From: Amycolatopsis sp. 2-15
GTDB lineage: Bacteria; Actinomycetota; Actinomycetes; Mycobacteriales; Pseudonocardiaceae
DNA: 64,000 bases
Assembly: GCF_030285625.1 (NCBI RefSeq)
Contig: NZ_CP127294.1
Coordinates: 9,866,001-9,930,000, forward strand
Direction: 5' to 3'
The first letter of the stretch is position 1; the number at the start of each line of letters is the position of its first letter. Both the position numbers and the translations under genes were made by a program. Positions 1 through 7,853 of the stretch are shown piece after piece. The notes beneath the pieces are model-generated. The model ran no database searches and had not been told where the DNA came from. It worked only from the letters and a program-made list of their open reading frames with translations.

Positions 1-317
1 ACGCCGAACGGCTCACCACGATCGTGACGCACACCGCCGACGACAAGGACACCTCGGTGGACCTGCTCGCCGCGGGGTCGGACGAGTTCTTCCGCGCCGA
101 CCGCGTGCAGCTGACCGGCAGCTCGCTGGCGCTCGACCCGTCGTTCGCGGTGCTCGTGGTGCTCGACGGCGCCGGCACGCTGCGCACGGAACACGGCGGC
201 GAGTTCTCCCTGGCCAAGGGCGAGACCTACGTGGTGCCGTTCGATGCCGGGCAGGTCGAGGCGTCGGGCACGCTCACCGCGATCCGCTGCCGCCCGCCCG
301 CACCCGAGAAGAGGTAG
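1..317 (+). CDS. C-terminal part of a class I mannose-6-phosphate isomerase-like protein (5' end outside window)
   Basis: The reading frame is already open at base 3 and ends with TAG at 315-317, so only about the last 104 residues are visible. They form a small cupin-like beta domain: a stretch around LVVLDGAGTLRTEHGG, then FSLAKGETYVVPF, which is the usual shape of the second cupin half of type I phosphomannose isomerases. The metal-binding and catalytic part lies upstream and cannot be checked. Only 5 bases separate the stop from the ABC ATPase start, so it is the upstream member of the sugar transporter operon. That context supports a sugar-phosphate isomerase role. Another cupin-containing sugar enzyme remains possible. 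Confidence 0.65.
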   Translation, partial: AERLTTIVTHTADDKDTSVDLLAAGSDEFFRADRVQLTGSSLALDPSFAVLVVLDGAGTLRTEHGGEFSLAKGETYVVPFDAGQVEASGTLTAIRCRPPAPEKR

Positions 318-322
318 GCCCC

Positions 323-1087
323 ATGAGCGAGATCCTGCTGGACGCGGTGGACCTCACGAAGCACTACGGCTCGGTGGAAGCCCTTCGCGGCGCTTCCTTC
401 CAGGCCCGCGCGGGTGAGGTCACGGCCCTGATCGGCGACAACGGTGCCGGCAAGTCGACGCTCGTGAAGTGCCTTTCCGGCGCCGAGCAGCCGACGTCCG
501 GCAGGATCCTGCTCGACGGCTCCGAAGTGCGGCTCGACTCCCCCGTGACCGCGCGGCGGCTCGGGATCGAGACGGTGTACCAGGACCTCGCCGTCGCACC
601 GGAGCTCGACCCGGCGGCGAACCTGTTCCTGGGCCGGGAGATCCACCGCAAGGGTTTCCTCGGCAAACTGGGCATGCTCGACAAGGCGGAGATGCGCCGC
701 CAGGCCGTGGCGGAGTTCCAGCGGCTCGGTGTGACGCTGCAGAGCACCGACGTGCCCATCGGCTCGCTTTCGGGCGGGCAGCGCCAGAGCGTGGCCGTGG
801 CGCGGTCGGTGGTGTGGGCGTCGAAGGTCGTGTTCATGGACGAGCCGACGGCGGCGCTGGGTGTGGTGCAGCGCGAACGCGTGCTCGACGTGATCAAGAA
901 GGTGCGGGACAAGGGCATCGCCGTGGTGCTGATCAGCCACAACATGCCCGAGGTGCTGTCGGTGTCCGACCGCATCGAGGTGCTGCGGCTCGGCAAGCGC
1001 GTAGCTCGGTTCGTCGGCAGGGACACGAAGCTCGAAGACCTCGTGGCGGCCATGACCGGCGCCCTCGTTCAGGAGGAGGCGGCATGA
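323..1087 (+). CDS. Sugar ABC transporter ATP-binding protein (FrcA-like, single domain)
   Basis: This is a 254-residue ABC ATPase that powers sugar import with the permease and lipoprotein encoded next. Walker A is GDNGAGKST (near residue 38), the signature is LSGGQRQSVAVAR (near 150) and Walker B is VVFMDEPTAAL, followed by a switch histidine in LISHNMPEV. Most ribose/xylose (CUT2) importers carry a double-length ATPase of about 500 residues. This one has a single domain, as in the FrcA fructose/mannose/ribose type. The ATG follows an AGAGGTAG ribosome-binding stretch. The stop overlaps the permease start as ATGA. The actual substrate is inferred only from family and from the isomerase-like neighbour. 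Confidence 0.92.
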   Translation: MSEILLDAVDLTKHYGSVEALRGASFQARAGEVTALIGDNGAGKSTLVKCLSGAEQPTSGRILLDGSEVRLDSPVTARRLGIETVYQDLAVAPELDPAANLFLGREIHRKGFLGKLGMLDKAEMRRQAVAEFQRLGVTLQSTDVPIGSLSGGQRQSVAVARSVVWASKVVFMDEPTAALGVVQRERVLDVIKKVRDKGIAVVLISHNMPEVLSVSDRIEVLRLGKRVARFVGRDTKLEDLVAAMTGALVQEEAA

Positions 1088-2127
1088 GCACGCCCACGAA
1101 GGACATCCAGACCACTGTGGACGGTGGGTTCGGCAAGGTGCCGCTGGGCAAGCGGCTGGTGGGCGCCAACACGTTCTGGATCGCGCTGGTGCTGCTGGCG
1201 TTGATCATCGTGTTCACGGCGCTCGCGCCGGCCGAGTTCGCGACGCTGTTCACGCTCCAGACGACGCTGATCGAGACTTCGGTGCTGCTGGTGCTCTCGG
1301 TGGGCATGACGTTCGTGATCATCACCTCCGGCATCGACCTGTCCGTCGGGTCCGTGCTGATCTTCTCCGGCATGGTCGCCGGCAAGACGATGGAAGCGCT
1401 CAGCGGTGGCAACGCGACGAACGCGGGCTGGGGCGTGATCATCGTCGGGCTGGTCGCGGCGGTGATCGCGGGCACGATCTGGGGCTTGATCAACGGCTGG
1501 CTCATCGCCGTGGCGGACATCCCGCCGCTGATCGTCACGCTCGGCACCTTGGGCGCGGCGCTCGGCGCGGCGTTGCTGCTCGGCAGCGGCTCGGACGTGC
1601 GCAGTGTGCCGACCGCGCTGAACAAGACCCTGGGCTACGGCACGTCGTTCGGCGGGATCCCGAACCTCGTGCTGGTGGCGGCGGTGATCACGCTGATCGG
1701 CGCGTGGCTGCTGCACACCACGAAGTTCGGCCGCTACACCTTCGCGATCGGCTCCAACGCCGAAGCCGCGCGGCGCTCGGGGATCGGCGTGACCGCTCAC
1801 CTGCTCAAGGTGTACACGCTGACCGGGTTCCTGGCCGGGGTGGCCGGTTTCCTCTCGCTGGCCTACTACTCGTCGACCACGGTCGCGTCGCACTCCACGG
1901 ACAACCTGAACGCCATCGCCGCCACGGTGATGGGCGGTACGAGCCTCTTCGGCGGTGTCGGAACGGTGCTGGGCACGGTGATCGGCGTGTTCATCCCGGC
2001 CGTGCTGAAGAAGGGCTTCAACATCATTCACGTGCAGGACTTCTGGCAGATGATCGCGGTCGGCGCGGTGCTGATCGCGGCCGTCTGGTTCGACCAGCGA
2101 CGCCGGAAGCACCGCAATTCCCGCTGA
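1084..2127 (+). CDS. Sugar ABC transporter permease (RbsC/FrcC family)
   Basis: This 347-residue inner-membrane permease has about nine to ten hydrophobic segments starting near residue 33 and contains the family motif region ITSGIDLSVGSV after the second helix. The ATG at 1084 overlaps the ATPase stop by 4 bases. Upstream in-frame codons run through the ATPase gene and are not part of the protein. The sequence AIGSNAEAARRSGIGV in the second half is the cytoplasmic coupling loop typical of CUT2 permeases. It ends 43 bases before the binding-protein gene, in the same operon. Confidence 0.92.
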   Translation: MSTPTKDIQTTVDGGFGKVPLGKRLVGANTFWIALVLLALIIVFTALAPAEFATLFTLQTTLIETSVLLVLSVGMTFVIITSGIDLSVGSVLIFSGMVAGKTMEALSGGNATNAGWGVIIVGLVAAVIAGTIWGLINGWLIAVADIPPLIVTLGTLGAALGAALLLGSGSDVRSVPTALNKTLGYGTSFGGIPNLVLVAAVITLIGAWLLHTTKFGRYTFAIGSNAEAARRSGIGVTAHLLKVYTLTGFLAGVAGFLSLAYYSSTTVASHSTDNLNAIAATVMGGTSLFGGVGTVLGTVIGVFIPAVLKKGFNIIHVQDFWQMIAVGAVLIAAVWFDQRRRKHRNSR

Positions 2128-2170
2128 ATCCCCTCCCATCGGTTTCCGAGAGTACAAAGAGGTGCTGACG

Positions 2171-3169
2171 ATGAAACTGACCAAGACCCTGATCGCGGCC
2201 GGCACGCTGGCGTCGGCTGCTTCGCTGGTGGCGGCGTGCGGCTCCGGACAGGTGGGCCAGAGCGGCTCGGGCGACACGTCGAACAACACCATCACCAGCA
2301 AGAAGCTCACACTGGTGCCGGGCGTGCAGGCGGAGCCGTTCTACATCTCGATGCAGTGCGGCGCGCAGGACGAGGCCAAGAAGCTCGGCTACGAGCTCAC
2401 CACGCAGGCGCCGCAGAAGTTCGACGCCGCCATGCAGACCACGATCGTCAACGCGCTGGGTTCGAACCCGCCGGCCGCCCTGCTCATCGCGCCCACCGAC
2501 GACCAGGCGATGCTCGCGCCGATCCAGCAGGTGAAGAACCGCGGCACGAAGATCGTCGAGGTCGACACGTCGCTGCAGGACAAGAGCGTGGCCGCGTCGT
2601 CGATCTCGTCGGACAACACGGCGGGCGGCAAGCTCGCCGCGCAGACCATGGCGAAGCTCGCGGGCGACAAGCCGGGTTCGGTGCTGATCCTCGACACGAT
2701 CGCGGGTACGTCGACCACGGCGGCGCGCGCGAAGGGCTTCGAGGACGAGCTGAAGAACCACCCGAACCTCAAGTCGGCCGGCATCCAGTTCACGCAGAAC
2801 GAGCCGGACCAGGCGGCGTCCAAGGTGACGGCGGCGCTGGCCTCGACGCCGGACCTCATCGGCATCTTCGCCACCAACCTCAACACCGGCGAGGGCGCGG
2901 CGACCGGCCTGCGCAACGCGGGCAAGATCGGCCAGGTCAACCTCGTCGGCTTCGACGCCAGCCCGTCCGAAGTGGACGGCTTGAAGAAGGGCGAGTACCA
3001 GGCGCTCATCGCCCAGGACCCGGCCGCGATCGGCACCCAGGGCGTGCAGCAGGCCGTGGCGGCGCTGGAAGGCAAGCCCGTGACGCGCAATCTGACCGCG
3101 GATCTGCACTCGATCACCAAGGACGACATGGACGCGAACTCGAAGTACTTCTACAAGCAGAACTGCTGA
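2171..3169 (+). CDS. Sugar ABC transporter substrate-binding lipoprotein
   Basis: This 332-residue exported binding protein has a type II signal peptide: a charged start MKLTKT, a hydrophobic stretch, and a lipobox ending in VAAC (Cys near residue 22), followed by a Gly/Ser-rich linker. The body matches the periplasmic-binding-protein-like sugar family (LacI-like fold), with the paired segments PAALLIAPTD and IVEVDTSL. I chose the ATG at 2171 over the GTG at 2162 because the AAAGAGG ribosome-binding site lies 8 bases before 2171 and overlaps 2162. The protein would deliver sugar to the upstream permease. A strong hairpin follows and closes the operon. Confidence 0.9.
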   Translation: MKLTKTLIAAGTLASAASLVAACGSGQVGQSGSGDTSNNTITSKKLTLVPGVQAEPFYISMQCGAQDEAKKLGYELTTQAPQKFDAAMQTTIVNALGSNPPAALLIAPTDDQAMLAPIQQVKNRGTKIVEVDTSLQDKSVAASSISSDNTAGGKLAAQTMAKLAGDKPGSVLILDTIAGTSTTAARAKGFEDELKNHPNLKSAGIQFTQNEPDQAASKVTAALASTPDLIGIFATNLNTGEGAATGLRNAGKIGQVNLVGFDASPSEVDGLKKGEYQALIAQDPAAIGTQGVQQAVAALEGKPVTRNLTADLHSITKDDMDANSKYFYKQNC

Positions 3170-3183
3170 GTTCCTCGCGTTCT

Positions 3184-3218
3184 CGAAGGGGACTTTCCCG
3201 CGCGGAAAGTCCCCTTCG
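3184..3218 (+). terminator. Hairpin terminator after the sugar ABC operon
   Basis: A perfect 15-bp stem (3184-3198 with 3204-3218) encloses a CGCGC loop, 15 bases after the lipoprotein stop. There is no long T tract, which is common in high-GC actinobacteria. Confidence 0.75.
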
Positions 3219-3275
3219 CCGTGTTCGGGGCTAGGATCTACACCCCCAGACTCCGTCGCCGAGGGGAGGCCGCCG

Positions 3276-4340
3276 ATGACCGAGGGTGTCCGGCTGCCGT
3301 GGCGGGCCGCCGCGCGCGCCGACCCGGTACCGGTGCTGGCCGCGGCCCGCAAGATCACCGACGACCTCATCGACGGGCTGGCCGGCACCCACGTCCGGCG
3401 CGCGGCCCACGGGCTGCGGCGGCTGTTCGGCGTGGCCGGGCTGGGGCTCACGGACCTGTCGGGCTCGCTGCTGTGGTCGGGCCGGCCCGGGCCGGACGCC
3501 ACCGTGGCCCACGTGCTCGACGAGGTGCTGCACAGCGAGGAGCCCGCTTCCGTCGACGGGGTGGAAGCGGTGCCGCTGCACGTCCACGACGAGCTGGCGG
3601 GCGCGCTGCTCGTGGTGGGCGCGCGGGGTTCGGAAGTGGTCCGGCAGGCGGCCGACGTCGTGGTGCAAGCCCTGGAACGCGGGCGGCTGGAGGCGTCGGC
3701 GGACCAGGCAGCGCAGGCCGAGCTGCGGGCATTGCGGGCGGAGATGTCGCCGCATTTCGTGTACAACGCGCTCACGGTGATCGCTTCGCTGGTGCGCTCG
3801 GAGCCGGACCGGGCACGGGACCTGATGCTCGACTTCGCCGACTACACGCGCTACAGCCTCGCGCGCCACGGCGAGTACACCGTGGTGGCCGAGGAGTTCC
3901 GCGCGGTGGAGACGTACCTGGCGCTGCAGCGCGCGGTGCTGGGCGAGCGGCTGAAGGTGCAGGTGCGCGTGGCGCCGGAGGTGCTGGCGGTGGCCGTGCC
4001 GTACCTGGTGCTGGAGCCGCTGGTGGAGAACGCCATCCGTCACGGCATCGAGCCGCGCACGACCACCGGGCTGGTGCAGGTCCACGGGCAGGCGGAAGGG
4101 AACGACTGCGTGATCAGCGTGGAGGACGACGGGGTCGGCATGGACCCGAAGCTGGCCGCTGACATCCTCGCAGGGAGGGCTTCCGACGGCTCTCGCGGCG
4201 GCCTCGGTCTGGCCAATGTGGACAGACGACTGCGCAACGTCTACGGCGCCTGGTACGGGCTGACCGTGGAGACGGAAGTGGGTGCCGGCACGCGTGTGGT
4301 CGTGCGGGTGCCGCGGTTCCAGCCGGGGGTGCTGCCGTGA
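3276..4340 (+). CDS. LytS-type sensor histidine kinase
   Basis: This 354-residue kinase of the His_kinase (LytS/YehU) class has its phosphorylated histidine in the segment MSPHFVYNALTVIASL (His near residue 153), an N-box ENAIRHG, and a G-box DDGVGMD followed by GGLGLANVDRRL. There is no transmembrane segment, and the first 130 residues look like a GAF-type sensor, so it is probably cytoplasmic. The stop overlaps the GTG of the LytTR regulator (GTGA), which makes the pair one two-component system. Kinases of this class often sense small carboxylates and control transporters for them. The acetate-type symporters directly downstream fit that pattern, but the signal itself cannot be read from sequence. 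Confidence 0.93.
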   Translation: MTEGVRLPWRAAARADPVPVLAAARKITDDLIDGLAGTHVRRAAHGLRRLFGVAGLGLTDLSGSLLWSGRPGPDATVAHVLDEVLHSEEPASVDGVEAVPLHVHDELAGALLVVGARGSEVVRQAADVVVQALERGRLEASADQAAQAELRALRAEMSPHFVYNALTVIASLVRSEPDRARDLMLDFADYTRYSLARHGEYTVVAEEFRAVETYLALQRAVLGERLKVQVRVAPEVLAVAVPYLVLEPLVENAIRHGIEPRTTTGLVQVHGQAEGNDCVISVEDDGVGMDPKLAADILAGRASDGSRGGLGLANVDRRLRNVYGAWYGLTVETEVGAGTRVVVRVPRFQPGVLP

Positions 4341-5092
4341 GCGGGCTGCGGGTGCTGGCCGTCGACGACCTGCCGCCGGCGCTGGACGAGCTGTGCCGGA
4401 TGCTGCGCGAGGCCCCGGAGGTCGGCGAGGTCGTGGGCGCCGGTGATGCGTTGCACGCGCTGAAGCTCTTGCAGGCGGACCACTTCGACGCGGTGTTCCT
4501 CGACATCTCCATGCCGGGCCTCGACGGGCTGGAGCTGGCGACGCTGCTGGCTCGCCTGTCGGAGCCGCCGGTGATCGTGTTCGTGACCGCGCACGACGGC
4601 CATGCCGTGGCGGCGTACGGCATCGGCGCGGTGGACTACCTGCTCAAGCCGGTGCGGACGGAGCGGCTGGCGGCCGCGTTGGCGAAGGTCGTGCGCATGG
4701 CGCCTTCGGAGGCCCAGCGCGCGGCGCCCGACGCGATGGCCGCCCTCCCGGTCGACGCGGGCGGGCGCACGCGGTACGTCCGCCGCGACGACGTGTTGTT
4801 CGTGGAGGCCCACGGGGATTACGTCCGGCTCCACACCCGCGGTGGGGTGCACCTTGTGCGCATGCCGATCTCGCGGCTCGAGGAGTATTGGGAGGGAACC
4901 GGTTTCACGCGGGTGCACCGGGGTTATCTGCTCTCGGTGTCCGCCGTGCTGGAGCTGCGCAGCGACACCACGGGCGGGCTGCTGGCGCACACGCCCGTCG
5001 GAGACGTCCCGGTGAGCCGGCGGCACGCGCGGGAGCTGCGGGACCGGTTGCTGGAGGCGGCGCAGCAGGGGCAGCTGGGGTCGTCTTGGTGA
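4337..5092 (+). CDS. LytTR-family response regulator
   Basis: This 251-residue regulator starts at a GTG overlapping the kinase stop. The N-terminal receiver domain has the acidic pair VLAVDD (residues 5-10), the phospho-acceptor Asp in VFLDISMPGLDG (near residue 55), a Thr in FVTAHDG and a Lys in YLLKPVR. After a linker, the C-terminal LytTR DNA-binding domain runs from about residue 140, with FVEAHGDYVRLHT and FTRVHRGYLLSV. LytTR proteins bind paired direct repeats. The repeats at 5571-5648 before the first symporter are candidate targets but have not been shown to be so. Confidence 0.93.
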   Translation: MSGLRVLAVDDLPPALDELCRMLREAPEVGEVVGAGDALHALKLLQADHFDAVFLDISMPGLDGLELATLLARLSEPPVIVFVTAHDGHAVAAYGIGAVDYLLKPVRTERLAAALAKVVRMAPSEAQRAAPDAMAALPVDAGGRTRYVRRDDVLFVEAHGDYVRLHTRGGVHLVRMPISRLEEYWEGTGFTRVHRGYLLSVSAVLELRSDTTGGLLAHTPVGDVPVSRRHARELRDRLLEAAQQGQLGSSW

Positions 5093-5126
5093 GGCGCGTC
5101 TTGGTGAGGGCTGTCTTGGTTAGGGC
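5082..5126 (+). repeat. Three 15-bp tandem repeats at the end of the LytTR gene
   Basis: Three consecutive units begin at 5082, 5097 and 5112, each starting CGTCTTGGTGAGG with one or two changes in the last copy (TGTCTTGGTTAGG). The first unit contains the stop codon of the regulator gene. More degenerate copies continue to about 5160. Confidence 0.7.
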
Positions 5127-5207
5127 GGCGCCGGCGACGGCTGTGCTGGTGCGGGCCGCGCTGCCGCGGACCTCGTCGAGGCGGACCGGGCTGACGAGGG
5201 CGGTCCG

Positions 5208-5558
5208 GTGAGCCGGGTCCGGCGGGTCGCCGTGATGAGCCCGCAGACGCGCCTCGCCCGCTCCCGCAGGCAGGCGCGCGGGCGGTGGCGGATGCCCCGG
5301 CTGAGGGCCTCCGACGCCGAGCGCGCCGCCGTGCTCTACCGCACGCAGCGCAAACGCGGCATTCCCGCACTGGTCGCCATGTTCGCGCTCGTGCTCGGGC
5401 TGCCCGTGGTCTTCGCCGTGGCGCCGGGGCTGGACGCGGTGCGGGTGTGGGGCATCCCGTTGTCCTGGTTGATGATCGCGCTGCTGCCCTACCCCGTGAT
5501 GGCCGGCCTGGCGCGCTGGCAGCTGCGACGCGCCGAGAAGGCCGAGGACGACCGGTGA
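5208..5558 (+). CDS. Small two-helix membrane protein, probable symporter partner
   Basis: This 116-residue protein has a basic N-terminus, a first hydrophobic segment at about residues 49-67 (IPALVAMFALVLGLPVVF), a second at about 77-98, and a charged C-terminus RRAEKAEDD. I do not recognise the exact family, but its size, topology and position before a sodium/solute symporter match the small accessory proteins (DUF485-like) that travel with such transporters. A second such protein occurs at 7494. The GTG at 5208 has a GAGGG ribosome-binding site 7 bases upstream. An ATG at 5235 is an alternative start. It probably acts at the cytoplasmic membrane with the symporter encoded next. Confidence 0.7.
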   Translation: MSRVRRVAVMSPQTRLARSRRQARGRWRMPRLRASDAERAAVLYRTQRKRGIPALVAMFALVLGLPVVFAVAPGLDAVRVWGIPLSWLMIALLPYPVMAGLARWQLRRAEKAEDDR

Positions 5559-5570
5559 CCCCGCCCCTCC

Positions 5571-5648
5571 CCCAATGTGGCGTTGGTTGCGCCCAGCGCA
5601 CCCAATGTGGCGTTCGGTGCGTTCAGCGCACCCAACGCCGCATTGGGG
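5571..5648 (+). repeat. 30-bp direct repeats plus an inverted third copy before the symporter
   Basis: CCCAATGTGGCGTT occurs at 5571-5584 and again exactly 30 bases later at 5601-5614. A third copy lies inverted at 5634-5647 as AACGCCGCATTGGG. The bases between copies are also largely repeated (GCG..CAGCGCA). A shorter related string is found at 43124-43139. Confidence 0.8.
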
Positions 5649-5679
5649 CGCAGGGCGCCGAGAAGGGCGGGGTGCGCTG

Positions 5680-7422
5680 ATGGACCTCGCGCTGGCGGTG
5701 ACGCCCGTCGTGCTCATCACGCTGCTCATCGGCGTGCGCGGGGTGGCCGCGATGCGCACGACGTCGGACTTCCTGGTGGCGTCGCGGCGGATCTCGCCGT
5801 TCGTGAACTCCGCGGCGGTGTCCGGGGAGTACCTGTCGGCCGCGTCGTTCCTCGGGGTGGCGGGGCTCGTGGTGAAGGACGGCGTCGGCGCGCTGTGGTA
5901 CCCGGTCGGGTTCACGGCGGGCTACATCGCGATGCTCGTGCTCGTCGCGGCACCCATGCGGCGGTCCGGAGCGCTGACGGTGCCGGACTTCGCCGAGGCG
6001 CGCCTGGCCTCACCCGCCCTCAGGCGGATCGCGGCGGTCGTAGTCCTGGTGATCGGCACGATCTACGTCGTCCCGCAGTTCCGCACGGCCGGGCTGGTGC
6101 TCACGGCCGTGGGCGGCACGCCGTACTGGGTCGGGGTGGTCATCGCCGGCACAGCCGTGAGCGTCACGCTCGCGCTCGGCGGCATGCGCGCGGCGACGTA
6201 CGTGCAGGCGTTCCAGTTCTTCCTGAAGCTGTTGCTGTTCCTCGTACCCGCCCTGTGGCTCGTGCTGCAAGTGAGCGACGCCGACCGCGACGCCGCGCTC
6301 ACGCCCGTCGAGTTCACCCGCTTCACGCACGAAACGCCGGTGGACTTCGAGCACGACGTGACCGTGGTCCTGCGCGAGCCCACCACCATCGTCACCGCGA
6401 CCGGGCCGCGCACGCTCGCGCCGGGCGAGCTGACCATCCACAGTGGAGAGCGCCTGGTCTTCGCCACCAACGCGCCCGTGCCCGACGTCAGCGACGGCGC
6501 GGCGCTCGGCGGCCCCGACTGGCAGCGGCCGCTGCTCGACGTCGAAAAGGGCTACCCGCTGCTGGCGACGTGGGCCGTGCTCATCGCGACGATGCTCGGC
6601 ACCATGGGCCTGCCCCACATCCTGATGCGCTTCCACACCAGCCCGGACGGCCGCGCCGCCCGCCGGACCGCCGCGATCACCGTGGCGCTGCTCGGCGTGT
6701 TCTACCTGTTCCCCGGCGTCTACGGCGTGCTCGGACGGGTGCTGGTGCCCGAGATCTACCTCTCCGGAGACACGGACACGGTCGTCGTCGCGCTGCCGGC
6801 GCAAGTGGACACCGGCTGGGCCGGCGAGCTGTTCACGGCGCTGCTCACCGCGGGCGCGTTCGCGGCGTTCCTGGCGACGTCGCTGGGGCTGCTGCTGGTG
6901 ATGTCCGGCGCCATCGCCTACGACCTCATGCCCGGCGGCCTGCGCCGGCTGCGGGTGACCGTGGTGTTCGTCGCGGCGGCGATGGTGGTGCTGGCGCTCC
7001 CGTCGGCGCAGCTCGACGCCGGGGTGCTCGTGACGTGGGGCTTCACCGTCGCCGCGTCGACGTTCTGCCCGCTGCTCGTGCTCGGCATCTGGTGGCCGCG
7101 GCTCACGGCCGCGGGCGCGATCAGTGGCGTGGTCACGGGGCTCGTCGCGTCGTCCGGCTCGATCCTCTTCTCGTTGGCCGGGCCGCGGCTCGACGGCTGG
7201 GTGGCGATCTTGGTGTCACAACCGGCACCCTGGTCGGTACCCCTCGCGTTCGGCGTGATGGCGGCCGTCTCCCTGCGCGGCCGCCCGCCGTCCTGGGCCG
7301 GCGCGGCGATGCTCCGCCTGCACCTCGACGAGCGAGCGCCCGGTCCGGAGCCGCCCCATTCGTCCGCACCCGTGTACCGCTCGTCAACCGTTCGTCGTGT
7401 CGCCCGGCGTTTGAACCGCTGA
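5680..7422 (+). CDS. Sodium:solute symporter (SSS family, acetate/monocarboxylate type)
   Basis: This 580-residue transporter has about 13 membrane segments. The motif FVNSAAVSGEYLSAASFLG near residue 45 is the substrate/sodium region typical of ActP-like permeases, and GLPHILMRFHTSP and TSLGLLLVMSGAIAYD are also family-typical. Between helices 6 and 7 it carries an extra stretch of about 80 residues (roughly 205-285), rich in Thr and Asp, that the paralogue at 7850 largely lacks. This is probably an external loop domain. The ATG at 5680 was chosen because the sequence upstream is a non-coding repeat. It follows a small membrane protein, and the unit is likely controlled by the upstream LytTR system. 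Confidence 0.88.
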   Translation: MDLALAVTPVVLITLLIGVRGVAAMRTTSDFLVASRRISPFVNSAAVSGEYLSAASFLGVAGLVVKDGVGALWYPVGFTAGYIAMLVLVAAPMRRSGALTVPDFAEARLASPALRRIAAVVVLVIGTIYVVPQFRTAGLVLTAVGGTPYWVGVVIAGTAVSVTLALGGMRAATYVQAFQFFLKLLLFLVPALWLVLQVSDADRDAALTPVEFTRFTHETPVDFEHDVTVVLREPTTIVTATGPRTLAPGELTIHSGERLVFATNAPVPDVSDGAALGGPDWQRPLLDVEKGYPLLATWAVLIATMLGTMGLPHILMRFHTSPDGRAARRTAAITVALLGVFYLFPGVYGVLGRVLVPEIYLSGDTDTVVVALPAQVDTGWAGELFTALLTAGAFAAFLATSLGLLLVMSGAIAYDLMPGGLRRLRVTVVFVAAAMVVLALPSAQLDAGVLVTWGFTVAASTFCPLLVLGIWWPRLTAAGAISGVVTGLVASSGSILFSLAGPRLDGWVAILVSQPAPWSVPLAFGVMAAVSLRGRPPSWAGAAMLRLHLDERAPGPEPPHSSAPVYRSSTVRRVARRLNR

Positions 7423-7493
7423 CGCTTCCTCCCCGGCGCAAGCCTCCCTACTGTGGCGCGGACCACAATTCGCAGCGTCGCGAGGGAGTGACG

Positions 7494-7853
7494 ATGAGTC
7501 CCACCGACACCGACCTGCCCGGTGACCCGCCGGACATGGACTGGGAGCAAGTCCAGGAGAGCGCTGAGTTCAGGCAGCTACGCCACCGCCTGCGCACCTT
7601 CGTCTTCCCGATGACCGCGCTGTTCCTCATCTGGTACCTGCTGTACGTGCTGCTGGCGGACTACGCCCACGGCTTCATGAGCACGAAGATCGCCGGCAAC
7701 TTCACGGTGGGCCTGCTGTTCGGCCTGCTGCAGTTCGTGTCGACGTTCCTCATCACGTGGTTGTACGTGCGCTACGCCAACCGGAGGCTCGACCCGCTGT
7801 CCAAGCGGATCCGCGACGACATCGAGAACCCGGCCGCGAAGGAGTCCGAATGA
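7494..7853 (+). CDS. DUF485 family membrane protein, symporter partner
   Basis: This 119-residue protein has a soluble acidic N-terminus and two membrane helices (about residues 42-62 and 76-98), ending in a charged tail. The layout FRQLRHRLRTFVFPMTALFL is the hallmark start of DUF485 proteins, which are nearly always encoded just before actP-type acetate permeases. The ATG follows GAGGGAGTGACG, a good ribosome-binding site. The stop overlaps the next gene's ATG by 4 bases, so translation of the two is coupled. Confidence 0.9.
   Translation: MSPTDTDLPGDPPDMDWEQVQESAEFRQLRHRLRTFVFPMTALFLIWYLLYVLLADYAHGFMSTKIAGNFTVGLLFGLLQFVSTFLITWLYVRYANRRLDPLSKRIRDDIENPAAKESE

Noticed and set aside
469..1083. 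Long plus-strand frame continuing upstream from the sugar permease
   Set aside because: It is the permease frame read back through the ATPase gene; composition is Arg/Gly-rich and the permease has a clear ATG at 1084.
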